DNA from: Agarophyton chilense
Taxonomy: Eukaryota; Rhodophyta; Florideophyceae; Gracilariales; Gracilariaceae
Reading direction: 5' to 3'
Assembly (NCBI GenBank): GCA_030374765.1
Contig: JARGXX010000027.1
Span: 744,001 to 808,000, forward strand
DNA length: 64,000 nt
In this document: positions 43,706 to 54,362 of the stretch, piece after piece
Position numbering within the stretch: the first letter of the stretch is position 1
Layout: every line of letters begins with the position of its first letter
Position numbers and translations under genes: made by a program
The notes under the pieces: generated by a model
Databases searched by the model: none
What the model was told of the DNA's origin: nothing
What the model saw: only the letters and a program-made list of their open reading frames with translations

Positions 43706-44686
43706 GGCGACGGAGCCTCTCCGGAGTGAACAAGACTAAGTAGGGGTGTAAGGCCGAGGTTCAGCCGCACGCCAAGCGGGGAGAGTGCGGGATGCTAGAA
43801 GGGAGCAGACCAGGTATGAGCTGTATTCCACGGGAGTGGGCAAGTCTCGAGATCGAGTAATGCACCCACAGGAGTGGCGGTAAACCCGGTAAGCCGGCGC
43901 GCGGCACACGCGCGAGCGGCACGAATAACCAACCACAAAGCAAAAGGGGGAGCTACCCCGAGAGTGGGTAAGCGATAAAGGGGGGACCACCCAGTGGGAG
44001 CGATCGGGGGCATGGGCCACGAGAGCCAAAAGATATATGTAGCAAACCCAATACTGGGGCGAGAACACGGCAGTGGTATGAAAGATATACACGCTAACAG
44101 CGGTGAGTCTCCTGTTGACGCAGGGTGGATAAGTCTACCGTTAGTAACGCGGCTTCACCTCCGTAGAGTGTGGGAGACTCGCGAAAGCGGAAAAAGACTT
44201 AGAGACAATAACCCTCGTTGGGGAAGTTTACTGAGTGTCAGGGCGAGATCGCCCTGGCACTATATAGTATAGAGTACTGTAGAAAACTCCCTAACCTAGT
44301 GTAATAAATCTAAATAAATAGAGAACATATCTAGCAATGGTGTGCCAGCCTCTCCTTGGCCAACCACGTTACACGTGTGTCAGTTGCATCCAAGTCGGGG
44401 CCACTGCGCGCTGCAGCTACGCCATGCGCATCCGAATGTTTCGGGAAAATCACTAAGTCCTTCAGAACCCCTCCCAGAGGGCATGCACCACAGAGGGCTG
44501 AAACGGGTTGGACCTGGCGTTCGGATCCATCGCGAGAGATCGAGCTGAAGAGCGGTGAGGAACAGAATGCTGTTGAGAACTGTAAGATTTAGTTGTGAGG
44601 CGAGGAATTCGTGATGACGATGAGTACCCGGAACACCGGTCCGACTGCGTATAAACGCTTCTTGCGTCCCTCATGGTTCGCGCTTA
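43706..44686. other. Gypsy-2 region between aORF and 3' LTR
   Basis: Nearly 1 kb, compared with 36 bp in gypsy-1. No convincing coding frame. On the minus strand a TATATAG-type motif near 44262-44272 could be a core promoter for the antisense gene (inference). Confidence 0.35.
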
Positions 44687-44698
44687 ACGAAGGGGGTA
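44687..44698 (+). promoter_or_regulatory. Gypsy-2 polypurine tract
   Basis: A purine-rich run with AAGGGGG directly before the 3' LTR. Confidence 0.75.
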
Positions 44699-45365
44699 TG
44701 TAGTATTCTACTATGTCGGGGAATCCGATAAGATGGTTTTTCGCGAAGTCGCAGTTGGAACTCATAAGTGAGTGATTTCATCAAACTTGTGATATGAAAC
44801 GGCACACCGCGTAGGATGCCAGGAGGCAGGGCACATTAGTGGAACACGTGGTATCACGAGTGGACTGGCTTGCAACGGCGCATGTAGTGGCGATCCAAGT
44901 GGCATGTTTTACTACCCTTTGTAGCTAGACGTCCATTAGGGACCATACCCATACAGTGGTTCGGCTAAGAGGCTGACCAGTGGGTATTATTTATATATTT
45001 ATTTGGGCACTCACCCTAGCACACAGTATATAGTGCACCAGAGGTGAGCGCCGACTTCAAGTAAAGGAGACAACATGGGCATCATGACTATTCTGTTCCT
45101 CGCTTAGGATTCCTTAACCGGAGATCCAGACGAGCCACAATAGATAGTCAGCCCCCAACCACTTTACGAGCCGTCTCGTACCTACGTTCCCTCAACGTTT
45201 TACAGTTGCACTGTTCACCCTCGCTGGCGAGTAGTGGCCTTACACCCCACTTCCAGCTCGCTGGTGTTGTAGCTCTACCACCCCTTTTACTTCGCCGCAA
45301 GCGAGCCATCGGCAGTCCGAACGCTGTCGCAGGTGTCTGCTCTCTCCGTTAGAGCGGATACTACA
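44699..45365 (+). repeat. Gypsy-2 3' LTR
   Basis: 667 bp, same length as the 5' copy, ending GGATACTACA. Followed by ACTTG and then the transposase coding sequence. Confidence 0.93.
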
Positions 45366-47958
45366 ACTTGGAGGGACCAAGGGAGGGAGCGGCGAAGATG
45401 CGTTGAATGACTGGGATGGGGGGATGCTTGAGTGCGATTTCGTTTTGTGTCGGGCGGTAATCCTGCAATGTGGGGATATATCCACCAACGATATACGCGG
45501 ACTTGACTGCCCTGAAATGGAAGAGACGGATTTCGGGGTGGTGCTCGTGGAGGGAAAGTGTTTCGAGAGAGAGGATGATGAAGGAGGGGAGGGTAGTGGT
45601 TCCTACTTGTGAGAGGGTGGAAATGGTGTCGGGAGAGAAGAGGTCTTTGAGGGAGGATTTGTTGGAGAGAGGGTTGAGGCGGAGGAACCTGTGTGGGGTG
45701 ATGAGGTCTGAGAGTGGTACGGTTCTGCCGTCACGGAAAAAGACGGGCTTACGGGGTGTGAGAGGAGTTTGGGAGGAGGAGCAGGAGGAGAGGGAAGGGT
45801 GAGAGGGGATGGGGTTCCAGCGCTGGAGTGCGTGCGACGGGTCGATGGCGCGGATGGTTTCGGTATGGGCGGTGGATCGTCGCTTGGAGCTGTGGCGGTA
45901 ATGAGCTTTGAAGGGGGTGTGGGCGTGTTCGTAGATGCCAGCATCGTTGAAGTGGGGGCCGCCGTATTTTCGAATGTCTTCCACAATGTGATCGAGGAGG
46001 TGGAACTTGAGGGTGCCGAGGTTGGAGGTGTGGTGAGGGCCGAGAGTGGTGACTGCCGCGAATTGGAAGGAGCAAATTTGGTCCTATAGTGTTGAGAGTA
46101 TATCTTCTGTCCATTCTGGGACGGTGTTGTAGCACATGGACATGAGGAGAAGGGCGGTGTATTTGGTGAAGACGATGGTGATCGGGGCGGTTTGTACTTC
46201 GTTGCAACATCTATCGAAGAAAGTGCCGATGAAGGGGAAGACCATGTCGAGAGCGCGGTAGTCTTTGGATTCGAGCATTCCGCGTAAGCCTCTGGAGTGA
46301 AGAAACCGTTGAGGTTTCGAGCGCTGTCGGAGGTGGGGAAGTTGATGCGGAGGCCTTGGGCGGGGGAGTGAGCTTCGATGGCGGCGAGAATGGAGTTTGA
46401 GTGGTTGACTATGGAGGTGCGGACGGACATGAAGGAGCGAGAGTTGTTGAAGGGGCCGATGGTGGTGAAGAGAGATTCGGACTTGAGCTTTGCGATGGCT
46501 GTTAGTTTGATGAGCTTGGAGATTCCGAGTTCAAAGTTGTGGAGGGGGTAGGATTCGAGAATGGAGCTGTATTTTGCGAGGGATACTTTTTGGAGGGCTG
46601 TGAGTGCTTCCTCTTTCTTGGTGCGGGCGACTCTTGGGTTTCGGGAGAGGTGCGCCTGTTTAGGATCAGGGAGGAGAGAAGCGTGCAACTTTCGAGTGTT
46701 GGAGGTGTGGTGGGGGGTGCGGGAGGGAGCGTTGTGAGAGGGTTCGTGGAGAAGGGAGCGTGTGAGGAGACATCAGTGGCAGGGTCTCTTGGGACGTGTT
46801 CCGTGGGAGATGGAGAGGATTTCCTTGGCCTCGGGGATGTCTTCGTAGTAGCTTCCGAGGACCGAGTGACATTGGCGGAGGACTTTGTGAGCGTTGCGGA
46901 AGGGGAACTCGAGGAGACCGGAAGGGAGAAGGGGCTGGAGGATAGTCTTGATGGCGGATTGTGTGAGTTCTATTCTTGTTTCGCGATGGAAATCTGCGGA
47001 CGAGAGGTGAATAGAGTCTGCTTCGGGGGCAGATGCGGTGGGTTGGAAGGTGTTTGGGACGTAACCGACGAGGGTGCGATTTTGAGAGATGCATTTTCAT
47101 CTGAAAAAGTCCGAGAAGTTGAGGAGAGTGATGTGGAGGGGGTAGAAAGGCGTCCATTAGTTGAGCGAAGGCGGGGGAACCGGATTGCGACTTTTGGGCG
47201 ACGGGGTGGAAGAAGGTGTTGTGGTGGTGTGCGAGGGAGAGCTGATGTTTGAGGACATCGATTGGGTTTTTGAGGTAGACGGTTGCGGAGAAGCGGTGGA
47301 GAGTGTCGGTGATGGAGTGTGGAACGAAGCCGAAGGAACGGATGCGGTGCTGGAAGAGGTTTTCTTGGAGCTGGATGCACTGGCGGGCGGAGGAGATGGT
47401 TCGCTGGAAGGTTGACTTGGAAAAGATTGGATCGTTGATGATGGCGATGAGCTCGTCCGCTTTTCGGTGGTCGAGGTTTGCGGCAATGGAGGAGATGTAG
47501 AGGACGAGCTGCTCTACCTGTGGATGTTCGAGGATGGGGATGACGGGGGGCTGGGGGAGTGGGGCTGAGGATGAGACGGAGCTGAGAGGACCTTCAGAGA
47601 TGTGGTGTGCGTCTGCAGTGTGGAGGGAGAGGGCATGTTGCTGGTGGTAGTAAGAGTAGTCATCGGCGAGGAGGACGTTATCGGAGGGGAGGTTTGAGGG
47701 GGTTAGATGAGCGTGCAGTTGAGGAGTGGACTTGTGGCGCTTTGTGCGTGGAGGGCAAAAGTTATGGTTGGTAGGGCCGTGCGTTTCGAGGAAGAGAGCC
47801 AGTGAAGGAACCTTCTTTGGTGACGCTGTAGGGCAGGGGTAGTGCGGTCGAAGAAAGAGCAACGGTAGAAGCAGCAGCGAGAAATAGTGGGGAATGCGTG
47901 GGCGCGTTGATTCAGAAGAAGGTAAAAGAGGCAGGGGCCCGTAGAGGTTATGGCACAT
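45366..47958 (-). pseudogene. KDZ/Plavaka-like transposase, N-terminal and middle parts
   Basis: Minus-strand protein-like text in several frames, so with at least three frameshifts. Possible zinc-finger-like start (CCFYRCSFFDRTTPALQRH, ~47870-47810), then VEQLVLYISSIAANLD and VYLKNPIDVLKHQL. Middle: LVGYVPNTFQP, ELTQSAIKTILQPLL, RQCHSVLGSYYEDIPEAKEI, RPKRPCH. Then ALTALQKVSLAKYSSI, KDYRALDMVFPFIGTFFDRC, LKFHLLDHIVEDIRKYGGPH and IYEHAHTPFKAHYRHSSKR. The HLLDHIVEDIRKYG block and the following YEHAHTPFKAHYRHSSKR text resemble a conserved late part of Plavaka/KDZ transposases. ATG at 47958 (MCHNLYG) is 20 bp from the copia-3 insertion, so the true start may be beyond it. Family assignment is by memory of motifs; the catalytic triad was not identified. 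Confidence 0.6.
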
Positions 47959-47978
47959 GGGGTGCGGTGATAATATAT

Positions 47979-48212
47979 TCTCAGTGAGTTTGTGTTTGTA
48001 GTATTCAAGAGTTTGATATTCAAACTCTGAATATATATTGTTTTGTATTTGAATATTTTACGAGAGCATTATAACAAATGCTCTCGTCATTGTACTGTTA
48101 CTACCTTCTCTCTCGTATGTTTTTGATTATCATAAAATCGAGGTAGCAAACACTGTAACATATGTTTGCTACCTCAACAAGCAACTTGTTCAAAACATAA
48201 CCTTCGCTGTAA
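47979..48212 (+). repeat. Copia-3 5' LTR with three hairpins
   Basis: Three inverted repeats follow each other. 48003-48032: 9-bp stem AGAGTTTGA, three-base loop, plus a flanking ATTC/GAAT pairing. 48060-48087: perfect 11-bp stem ACGAGAGCATT, 6-base loop. 48140-48175: perfect 12-bp stem GAGGTAGCAAAC, 12-base loop. Together they fill a large share of a very short LTR. Confidence 0.9.
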
Positions 48213-48227
48213 GGTTATGGGCCCAGC
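48213..48227 (+). promoter_or_regulatory. Copia-3 primer binding site (half-tRNA iMet)
   Basis: GGTTATGGGCCCAGC directly after the LTR, identical to the copia-2 site. Its position supports the LTR end at 48212. The leader to the gag ATG is only 50 bp. Confidence 0.88.
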
Positions 48228-48277
48228 GTTTTAACCAGCGCTTTTATAACTTTAAACCTCACCGACTTCTCTTTATC

Positions 48278-51200
48278 ATGGAATCTGAGAAGACCAGGAT
48301 CAAGCCTTTCGAGGAAACGCACGACTACAAACTGTGGAGAATCCGTATTGAGTCGGCATGTGATGCGAAGGTAATCGCAAAAACTATTTCACAAACCCGT
48401 AACCCATACTCCAGTGACGATGAAAAACGGAAAGAATTTGAGACAAACCAGAAGAAAGTAAGTGAAATAATCGTCTCTGCTTTATCTGAAGAAGCGCTAA
48501 GAGTCGCCCAGTCAGAGATTGGAAATCCACACCGAATGCTGAAACGTCTTGACAACCGGTATGCATCCACATCCACTGCATCGCGAATTACCAAAATCTG
48601 TGAGCTGATCAATCTCCGCTATTCAGATATGAAACAGAATCTCGGCCGTCACATTGACACAATGGCTGGGATCGTTGAACAACTGGCAGCAATGAATACC
48701 AAACTACCGGAAGAACTCACCGTTGCCCTATTGGTATCGTCTATGGCCACACGCGAAATGAATGCTGTTTGTGTCGCAATCAAGACATTGTCCTCGGAGA
48801 CGACCACATGGAACTTGGTGTCCACTCGACTTCTTGACGAGCACAGAACTTATGGAAACTCTTACCAGAAAGAAACGGAGAAATCCAACGCAGCCAAGCG
48901 CCGATGTGCCATCTGTAGAAGAGACAACCATAACACAGATCGCTGCTTTTTGAACCCTCTGAACGAAAATAATCGTCTGAACCTAAACTCGGAACAACAA
49001 AAGGAAACCCGGAAGGATTCAGGTTACTCAAGCAAATCAGGTAATAACAAAACCCCTACCTCCACCCCATCAAACCGCGCGGCAATGGCTCGTGTCATGA
49101 TGTCGGACCATTCAGACGAGATGATGATTCTGGACTCCGGCACTACTACCCATCTCACACCTTCTTCCGAACCCCTCTTACGAAGCTATACCTGCGACAT
49201 TCCCATTGCACTTGGCCACAATTCGGAAATATTGGCAACCGAAAGAGGTGTTCGTCCAGGCACCTGGTCGCACGAAATTCGTAGCACTACTGTTACCCTC
49301 AGCAACACACTCGTCTCACCAAACATCGCTATGAGCCTCCTTTCAATTCCAGCGCTCACGGCCAAGAACTTAGCCGTTTTGTTCCTTCCGCAAACTGCAC
49401 TCATAATTGACCTTGATGATAATCTTCGAATCATTGGTACTGCTGAACGGAAGTCGGATGGTCTTTACTACATTCCCACCAGCACCATGGCTGTCTCAAC
49501 ACCATCAAGCCCATCCTTATCCTCGATGGAGTCGGCCATGATGGCCCGCGTGTCTGATATTCTTAGAACAGATGACCACCTCAGTGACTCTTCTGGTCTG
49601 ATTTCTTCCGATGGTAACGACGATGACTTGGACTCTGTCGCCAGTATGGAGCCTGAGGACATAGAAGTCCGTGAATTTGATTTAACGAACTCTCACCCCA
49701 AAACCTCTCACGCTGCTCACACGTCAGTCAGTGTCTCACAAGTTGAGCTTTGGCATAACAGACTTGGTCATACTGCAAACAAGGACCTTCTGCGAAAAAC
49801 GCTCCACAGTGGTTTATTACCCACTCAAACAGCTACTTCTTCCCACTGCTTACCGTGTGCAAAGGGGAAGTTTCGCAAGTCTTTTCGTGGATCTCTCTAT
49901 TCTGTACTCCAACCCGGACATCTCCATGCCGATATCACGAGTGCGGGCACGGAGTCTACCGACGGATACTTGTACTACATTGTCATTGTTGACGAGAAAA
50001 CTCGCTTCCTCTATGCCACTCCTCTGAAACGCAAGAATGAAGCTTCTGATGTTATCCTGACGTTTATAAAATGGTTTGAACGCCAATCCGGATTTCAGAC
50101 ACGATCGTTGCACACTGACGGTGGTTTAGAATTTTTCAAGGCCCAAAAGACTCTCAAACGTCTCGGTGTTTCTATCACCACTTCTTCCTCATATACACCG
50201 TCTTCCAATGGACTAGCTGAGCGTAGTATCGCTATACCTATGGGTCCTATTCGTGCCTGTCTTAATCAAGCACAAATTCCTTCTCTCTTACTGGCCGTAT
50301 GCTCTTCAACACTTGGTTGACGCAAAGAATGCCATTCTACATCGATCTACTGATGCAATTCCATATGTGGCTCTTTTCCAAGAGTACCCACGCTATATAC
50401 GGCATCTCCGCCCCTTCGGCTGCCGTGACCTTGTAATGGTTCGGAAAGATAAACTTCGCAAGATGGAACCTCGCCTTATTGAGGGCGTCAATCTCGGCCA
50501 TACTAATGGTGGATTATACTACATTCCCACATCAACTGAAATTGTTCACACTAAGCACGTGCGCTTCTTCGAATCCGAATTTCTCGGACTGCCATCCATG
50601 GCCAACTCGTCACAGCCCACCCCGTCTGCCTTCACTCCTACAACTGATGGATACATCTCATCCGATGACGAAGAGGAAACCTCCTCCCCTATGGCCATTA
50701 CTGGGAATGACACGGATTCTATCTCGAATGACAGTGCCCCGAGCCAATTAACCTCCCTCACGCACTACCCTGCAAAGGACTCCACCTATGATCCTGACCT
50801 TGGAGACTATCCTTCTGATATTGAAGATTTACACCAATCTGCTTCATGTGCTCTTGCCAGCCGAGTTTTACCTGAATCTATTAGCACTAATGACGAGCCT
50901 ATTCTTCGTCAAGCCTTGAAGTCTCCTGAGTCTGATCTTTGGCTCGAATCCATCAAAAAGGAGTTTGACACCATTGTCTCCCTTGGTACCTATACTGATG
51001 CCGACAACTCTCATTGTCCCGCCATTCCCTCTGGAATTATTCTACGTCTCAAACGAGATCATCGAGGGAATTCTCTTCGTTTCAAGGCTCGTCTGGTAGC
51101 TCGAGGTAACTTTCAATCACCCTCGGACAGTGAAAATCTTTATGCTCCAGTACTGAACTTTGAAGTGTTTCGTATCGTTCTGGCTCTCGTCACTGCTAAG

Positions 51201-52107
51201 AACTGGGATCGACAACACATTGATGTCAAAGGAGCCTTCCTCCACGCTCGTATGCCCGAAGACAACCCTGTTTGGATCAAGCTTCCCACCATTCCCGGAA
51301 TTCCAGAAGCTGATGGGCGTATTGCTCGACTAATCAAATCTCTTTATGGTACGCGTGAGGCCCCGCGTCTGTGGTATGAAGACCTTTCGACGTTTCTCCG
51401 CTCTATTGGATTCCAGCAATGTCAGTCTGCTCCTTGTCTGTTTAAGTACACAAAGGACTCTGCTATGGTTATCGTTCTTGCCTATGTTGACGACCTCAGT
51501 ATTTTTGGACCCTCGGAATTGACCACTTGGACCCAACGCATGTTAAGTAATCAATACGATATCTCCGATCTTGGCAAAACGGATTTATATCTTGGTGTGT
51601 CTATCATTGAAATGCATGACCGTATCGTACTCCACCAGAAGCCTCTTATCAAGAAAGTAATTCGACTGGCGAACATAAAAATGGCCAATCCACTACAAGC
51701 CCCATTACCAGTGTCGCACTGCCTTTACGACCCGAAAGCCACCTTGTCTGACTCTGATCATGCTTTCATGGCCTCCGTACCATACAAGGAGATTCTTGGC
51801 TGTCTATTGTTTCTTTCCACACGAACCCGACCGGACATCACCACTGCAGTTTCCATGCTTGGCAAATTCTCATCATCTCCTTCACCATCTCACTGGAAGT
51901 GTATAAAGAAGGTTATTAGATACCTGATTGGAACAGAAGACTATGGCCTCTCATTACCGCGCCAGAACGAGTCCACTGTACTTGCCTGGGCTGATGCTGA
52001 TTGGGGACGAGATCTTGTAAAACGCCGCTCCAGGGGGGGACACTGCATTGCAGTTGGCTCTGTACCAGTTTTATGGAGCTCAAAATTGCAAAAATCTACC
52101 GCCCTCT
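48278..52107 (+). pseudogene. Copia-3 Gag-Pol, main part, one frameshift
   Basis: From ATG 48278 (MESEKTRIKPFEETHDYKLW). Order: UBN2-type Gag; CCHC knuckle CAICRRDNHNTDRC (~48907); protease ILDSGTTTHLTP (~49132); GAG-pre-integrase (LWHNRLGHTANKDLL with CLPCAKG); integrase with HADITSAG, HTDGGLEF and NGLAERS; then a small indel between ~50275 and 50295 changes frame at the end of integrase. The second frame continues through SYWPYALQHLVDAKN, RT (VLAYVDDLSIFG, YVDD near 51485) and into RNase H (AWADADWGRD, LWSSKLQKSTAL), where gypsy-3 interrupts it at 52107. No other stop seen. Not functional now. Confidence 0.93.
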
Positions 52108-53021
52108 TGTGGAGCAAAACCCGGCGACGGGAAGTGCTCTCAAGGTGTTCGAAGCCTTGCTCCCTGGGGGAGGCAGACTCAGAGACAGAGCCCTCCGTTC
52201 CACCCGTAGTGTGGGGTGTAACTCCCACGGGGGATTCCGGCAGTACCGACGGAGGTGAGGGGTAGAAACCGTTGGATCGGGAATGGGTATGGGTATCCCA
52301 AAGAATGGGGGAAAACCCGGCGAAGAGGAAAAACGGGGCGAGGGTCGGGCACTAACAGGCACCGGACCCGAGAACCCGAAAAGGGGCGAAACAACAAAAG
52401 AAACCCAATACAGGGGCGAAAACCTGTCCTCGAAAGGAAACACAAAAAACACGCAACAAGTAAGCAGAAACCCCACGGGGTATCGTGCACGCAGGTCGTC
52501 TGAGCGGTCCCAAGGGGGTGGTTGCACGGAACCCAAACGTGGGCACTCTCCAAGTGGAGTCGTGTCCCTACGCAGGCGTTGCTAACCAGAGCCCGTTCCG
52601 GGTTGTAAGGCCGAAACGATGGCGACGAAGAACCTCTAAAGGTATCGAAGACCAACCTTGGTTACCATTTACTCTGAGCTTCGGACTGTCAGATCTCATC
52701 TCCCTAAGTAGGGCCCACTAACTAAACTCTACAGTAGTGCACACCTGCTCAGGGCCATACACGTGGAGATCCAACTGTCAGGGCCTAAAAGTCCAACGTT
52801 CTACAAATATCCGAAAATCGGTGCCAAAATTAAGCCACGTGTATCACGGGGCCAATCCAACCATGGGCCATCCGAATTTTCCCTTTTAGGCGAAATATAA
52901 CCAGAAAACAGTGCCACCTCAGCACACCTTAGAGGGGATCATAATCATAACCCTCGGAGGGTTCAATCCTCATTCTATGAGTTGCATCTTCAAGTATCCC
53001 CTAACTGGGCGTTGCTCTACA
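52108..53021 (-). repeat. Gypsy-3 3' LTR
   Basis: 914 bp. On the element strand it runs TGTAGAGCAA to TTGCTCCACA. Differences from the other copy include the end (TGTAGAGC here, TGTAAAAC there). Confidence 0.94.
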
Positions 53022-53036
53022 TCTCCCCCTCCTTAA
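53022..53036 (-). promoter_or_regulatory. Gypsy-3 polypurine tract
   Basis: On the minus strand AAGGAGGGGGAGA lies just before the 3' LTR, matching gypsy-1. Confidence 0.85.
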
Positions 53037-53307
53037 GACGAGTAAGAACATTCCGAGCCGCGGGTGTCTAGCTTTCCGATCACTATACGTACTTCTTTCC
53101 CAATGGGGTCCTTCACCACTTCTGAGGATCGCCACAAAACCGGCATATCGGTACAACTTTCTTCTACTCCTCCGACTTTCGGCGATAAGCAACTTCTCGC
53201 AACAGCGGTCTCGACCAGCCCTCTCTAGGGAATGAATTCATACGTCCTCAACCCACTCTCGGGGCCATCGACCTCCGCGCCGGCGGACAACGAAGCTCCC
53301 CAGCAGG

Positions 53308-54000
53308 GTGGAGATTTCTCCGATGCTACGGACCATCTTGCGTCAGATCGACCTTGTCCCAGCGTTGGGTTCGGCCAGCAACGTGCAGGACCTGTATCCA
53401 ATCTTGGACGTGATCGACAACACCCAATGGGATCGAGTTCCAGTGGCAAATCAGCCCGCAGGGGAAGGATCCGCGCGAGACAAGTCTCCTGGCCGGTACG
53501 ATCCGGGCTCCGGTAACTGGGTCTATTACAATCCCTTTGAAGGGGTTCGCATCAGCGCGGCGCAAGCACGGGCGCTGATTGACTCGCCTCGACCGATGCC
53601 GGTGGGACACCCGACGGGGTTTATTTATACCGACGATTACGAGTACGAGCCTCCAGTAGACCTGGACGATCCAGCGTTGGATAACGAAGTGCTAGCTCCT
53701 AGTAGAGTACTCCCTGTGGAGCCATCTGCACCCTTCCAACCAGTGGGAACGACCTCAGCTGCGGCGGCGAATGCATCCGGTGGCGGTCCATCTGCTCCCC
53801 CCGGGTGGGGTGTGAACACCCTTGCGCAGGCGCCGGTTGCCACTCCGCAAGCGGATAGTGTGAGACAAGGCCTCGTGAACGCAGGCATTCCGATTCCCCC
53901 GGGTATGACGGATGTGAGCCAGATGTTGGCTTTCGCCTCGGCGTACCATCAGGGTCAGAATCCCAACAGTGGGGCGGGTCCCTCCTCGGGCTTTCCGTAG
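53308..54000 (+). pseudogene. Gypsy-3 antisense ORF (aORF), N-terminal half missing
   Basis: A 230-codon open frame, antisense to this element's gag-pol and next to its 3' LTR, as in gypsy-1 and -2. It keeps the C-terminal half of the aORF: ILRQIDLVPALGSA, LDVIDNTQWDRVPVANQ, KSPGRYDPGSG, YYNPFEGVRISAAQARALI, PMPVGHPTGFIYTDDYEY, and an ending with VRQGLVNAGIPIPPGM. The N-terminal half seen in the other two is absent: only ~290 bp separates this part from the LTR where >1 kb would be expected, so a deletion has occurred. Fragmentary frames at 53040-53300 show no match. No known domain recognised. Confidence 0.78.
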
Positions 54001-54362
54001 TTCCGCCTTCGGGCAATTGTGGAGTCCATAGCTCGGCGACAATAGTAAACTTCTGATATTTGCATAACTTCTTTTCTTCTTCCTTCCTAGGATCTTCTTC
54101 ATCTTCGTCTTCATCTTCTTCCCTTCCTAGGGTCCAATCTTCTTCTTAATCTTCTTCTCCATTTCGTGGGTCTTCTTTTCCTTTTTCATTATAAACTGTC
54201 CCGATAACCGGTGCTGTGTTCGCCGGTTAACGGCGCTAGGCCGAGGGCCAGTAGACATTCCCTCTCAATACGTGTTCTTCGGGATACTCTTCTCAATTCC
54301 TCTTCAGAGGTCCAATATCTTCCTCACTTCGAGGTCCCATCCACAACAGTTCCCGTGGTGGC
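54001..54362 (-). other. Purine-rich spacer of gypsy-3
   Basis: On the element strand this is GAAGAAGAT-type purine-rich sequence between the ends of pol and the aORF (54060-54190 most marked). No coding content seen. Confidence 0.45.

Larger units (their letters stand above)
33828..45365 (+). mobile_element. Gypsy-2, chromodomain Ty3/gypsy retrotransposon with antisense gene, degenerate
   Basis: 11,538 bp with 667-bp LTRs and the target duplication ACTTG (33823-33827 and 45366-45370). Same plan as gypsy-1 but a different LTR sequence, so a separate family. LTRs differ by roughly 3 percent by eye. Gag and pol carry about ten stops and at least one frameshift. It is inserted in the transposase gene. 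Confidence 0.94.

Noticed and set aside
45470-47252. Plus-strand Gly/Glu/Val-rich frames over the transposase region (for example 46539-47252)
   Set aside because: They are complements of Ser/Pro-rich transposase text. The minus-strand reading gives recognisable blocks that continue across the gypsy-2 insertion.
52179-52655. 158-codon minus-strand ORF present in both gypsy-3 LTRs
   Set aside because: It lies wholly inside the LTR, is duplicated only because LTRs are, and has no recognisable domain. Most likely an LTR-internal chance frame.
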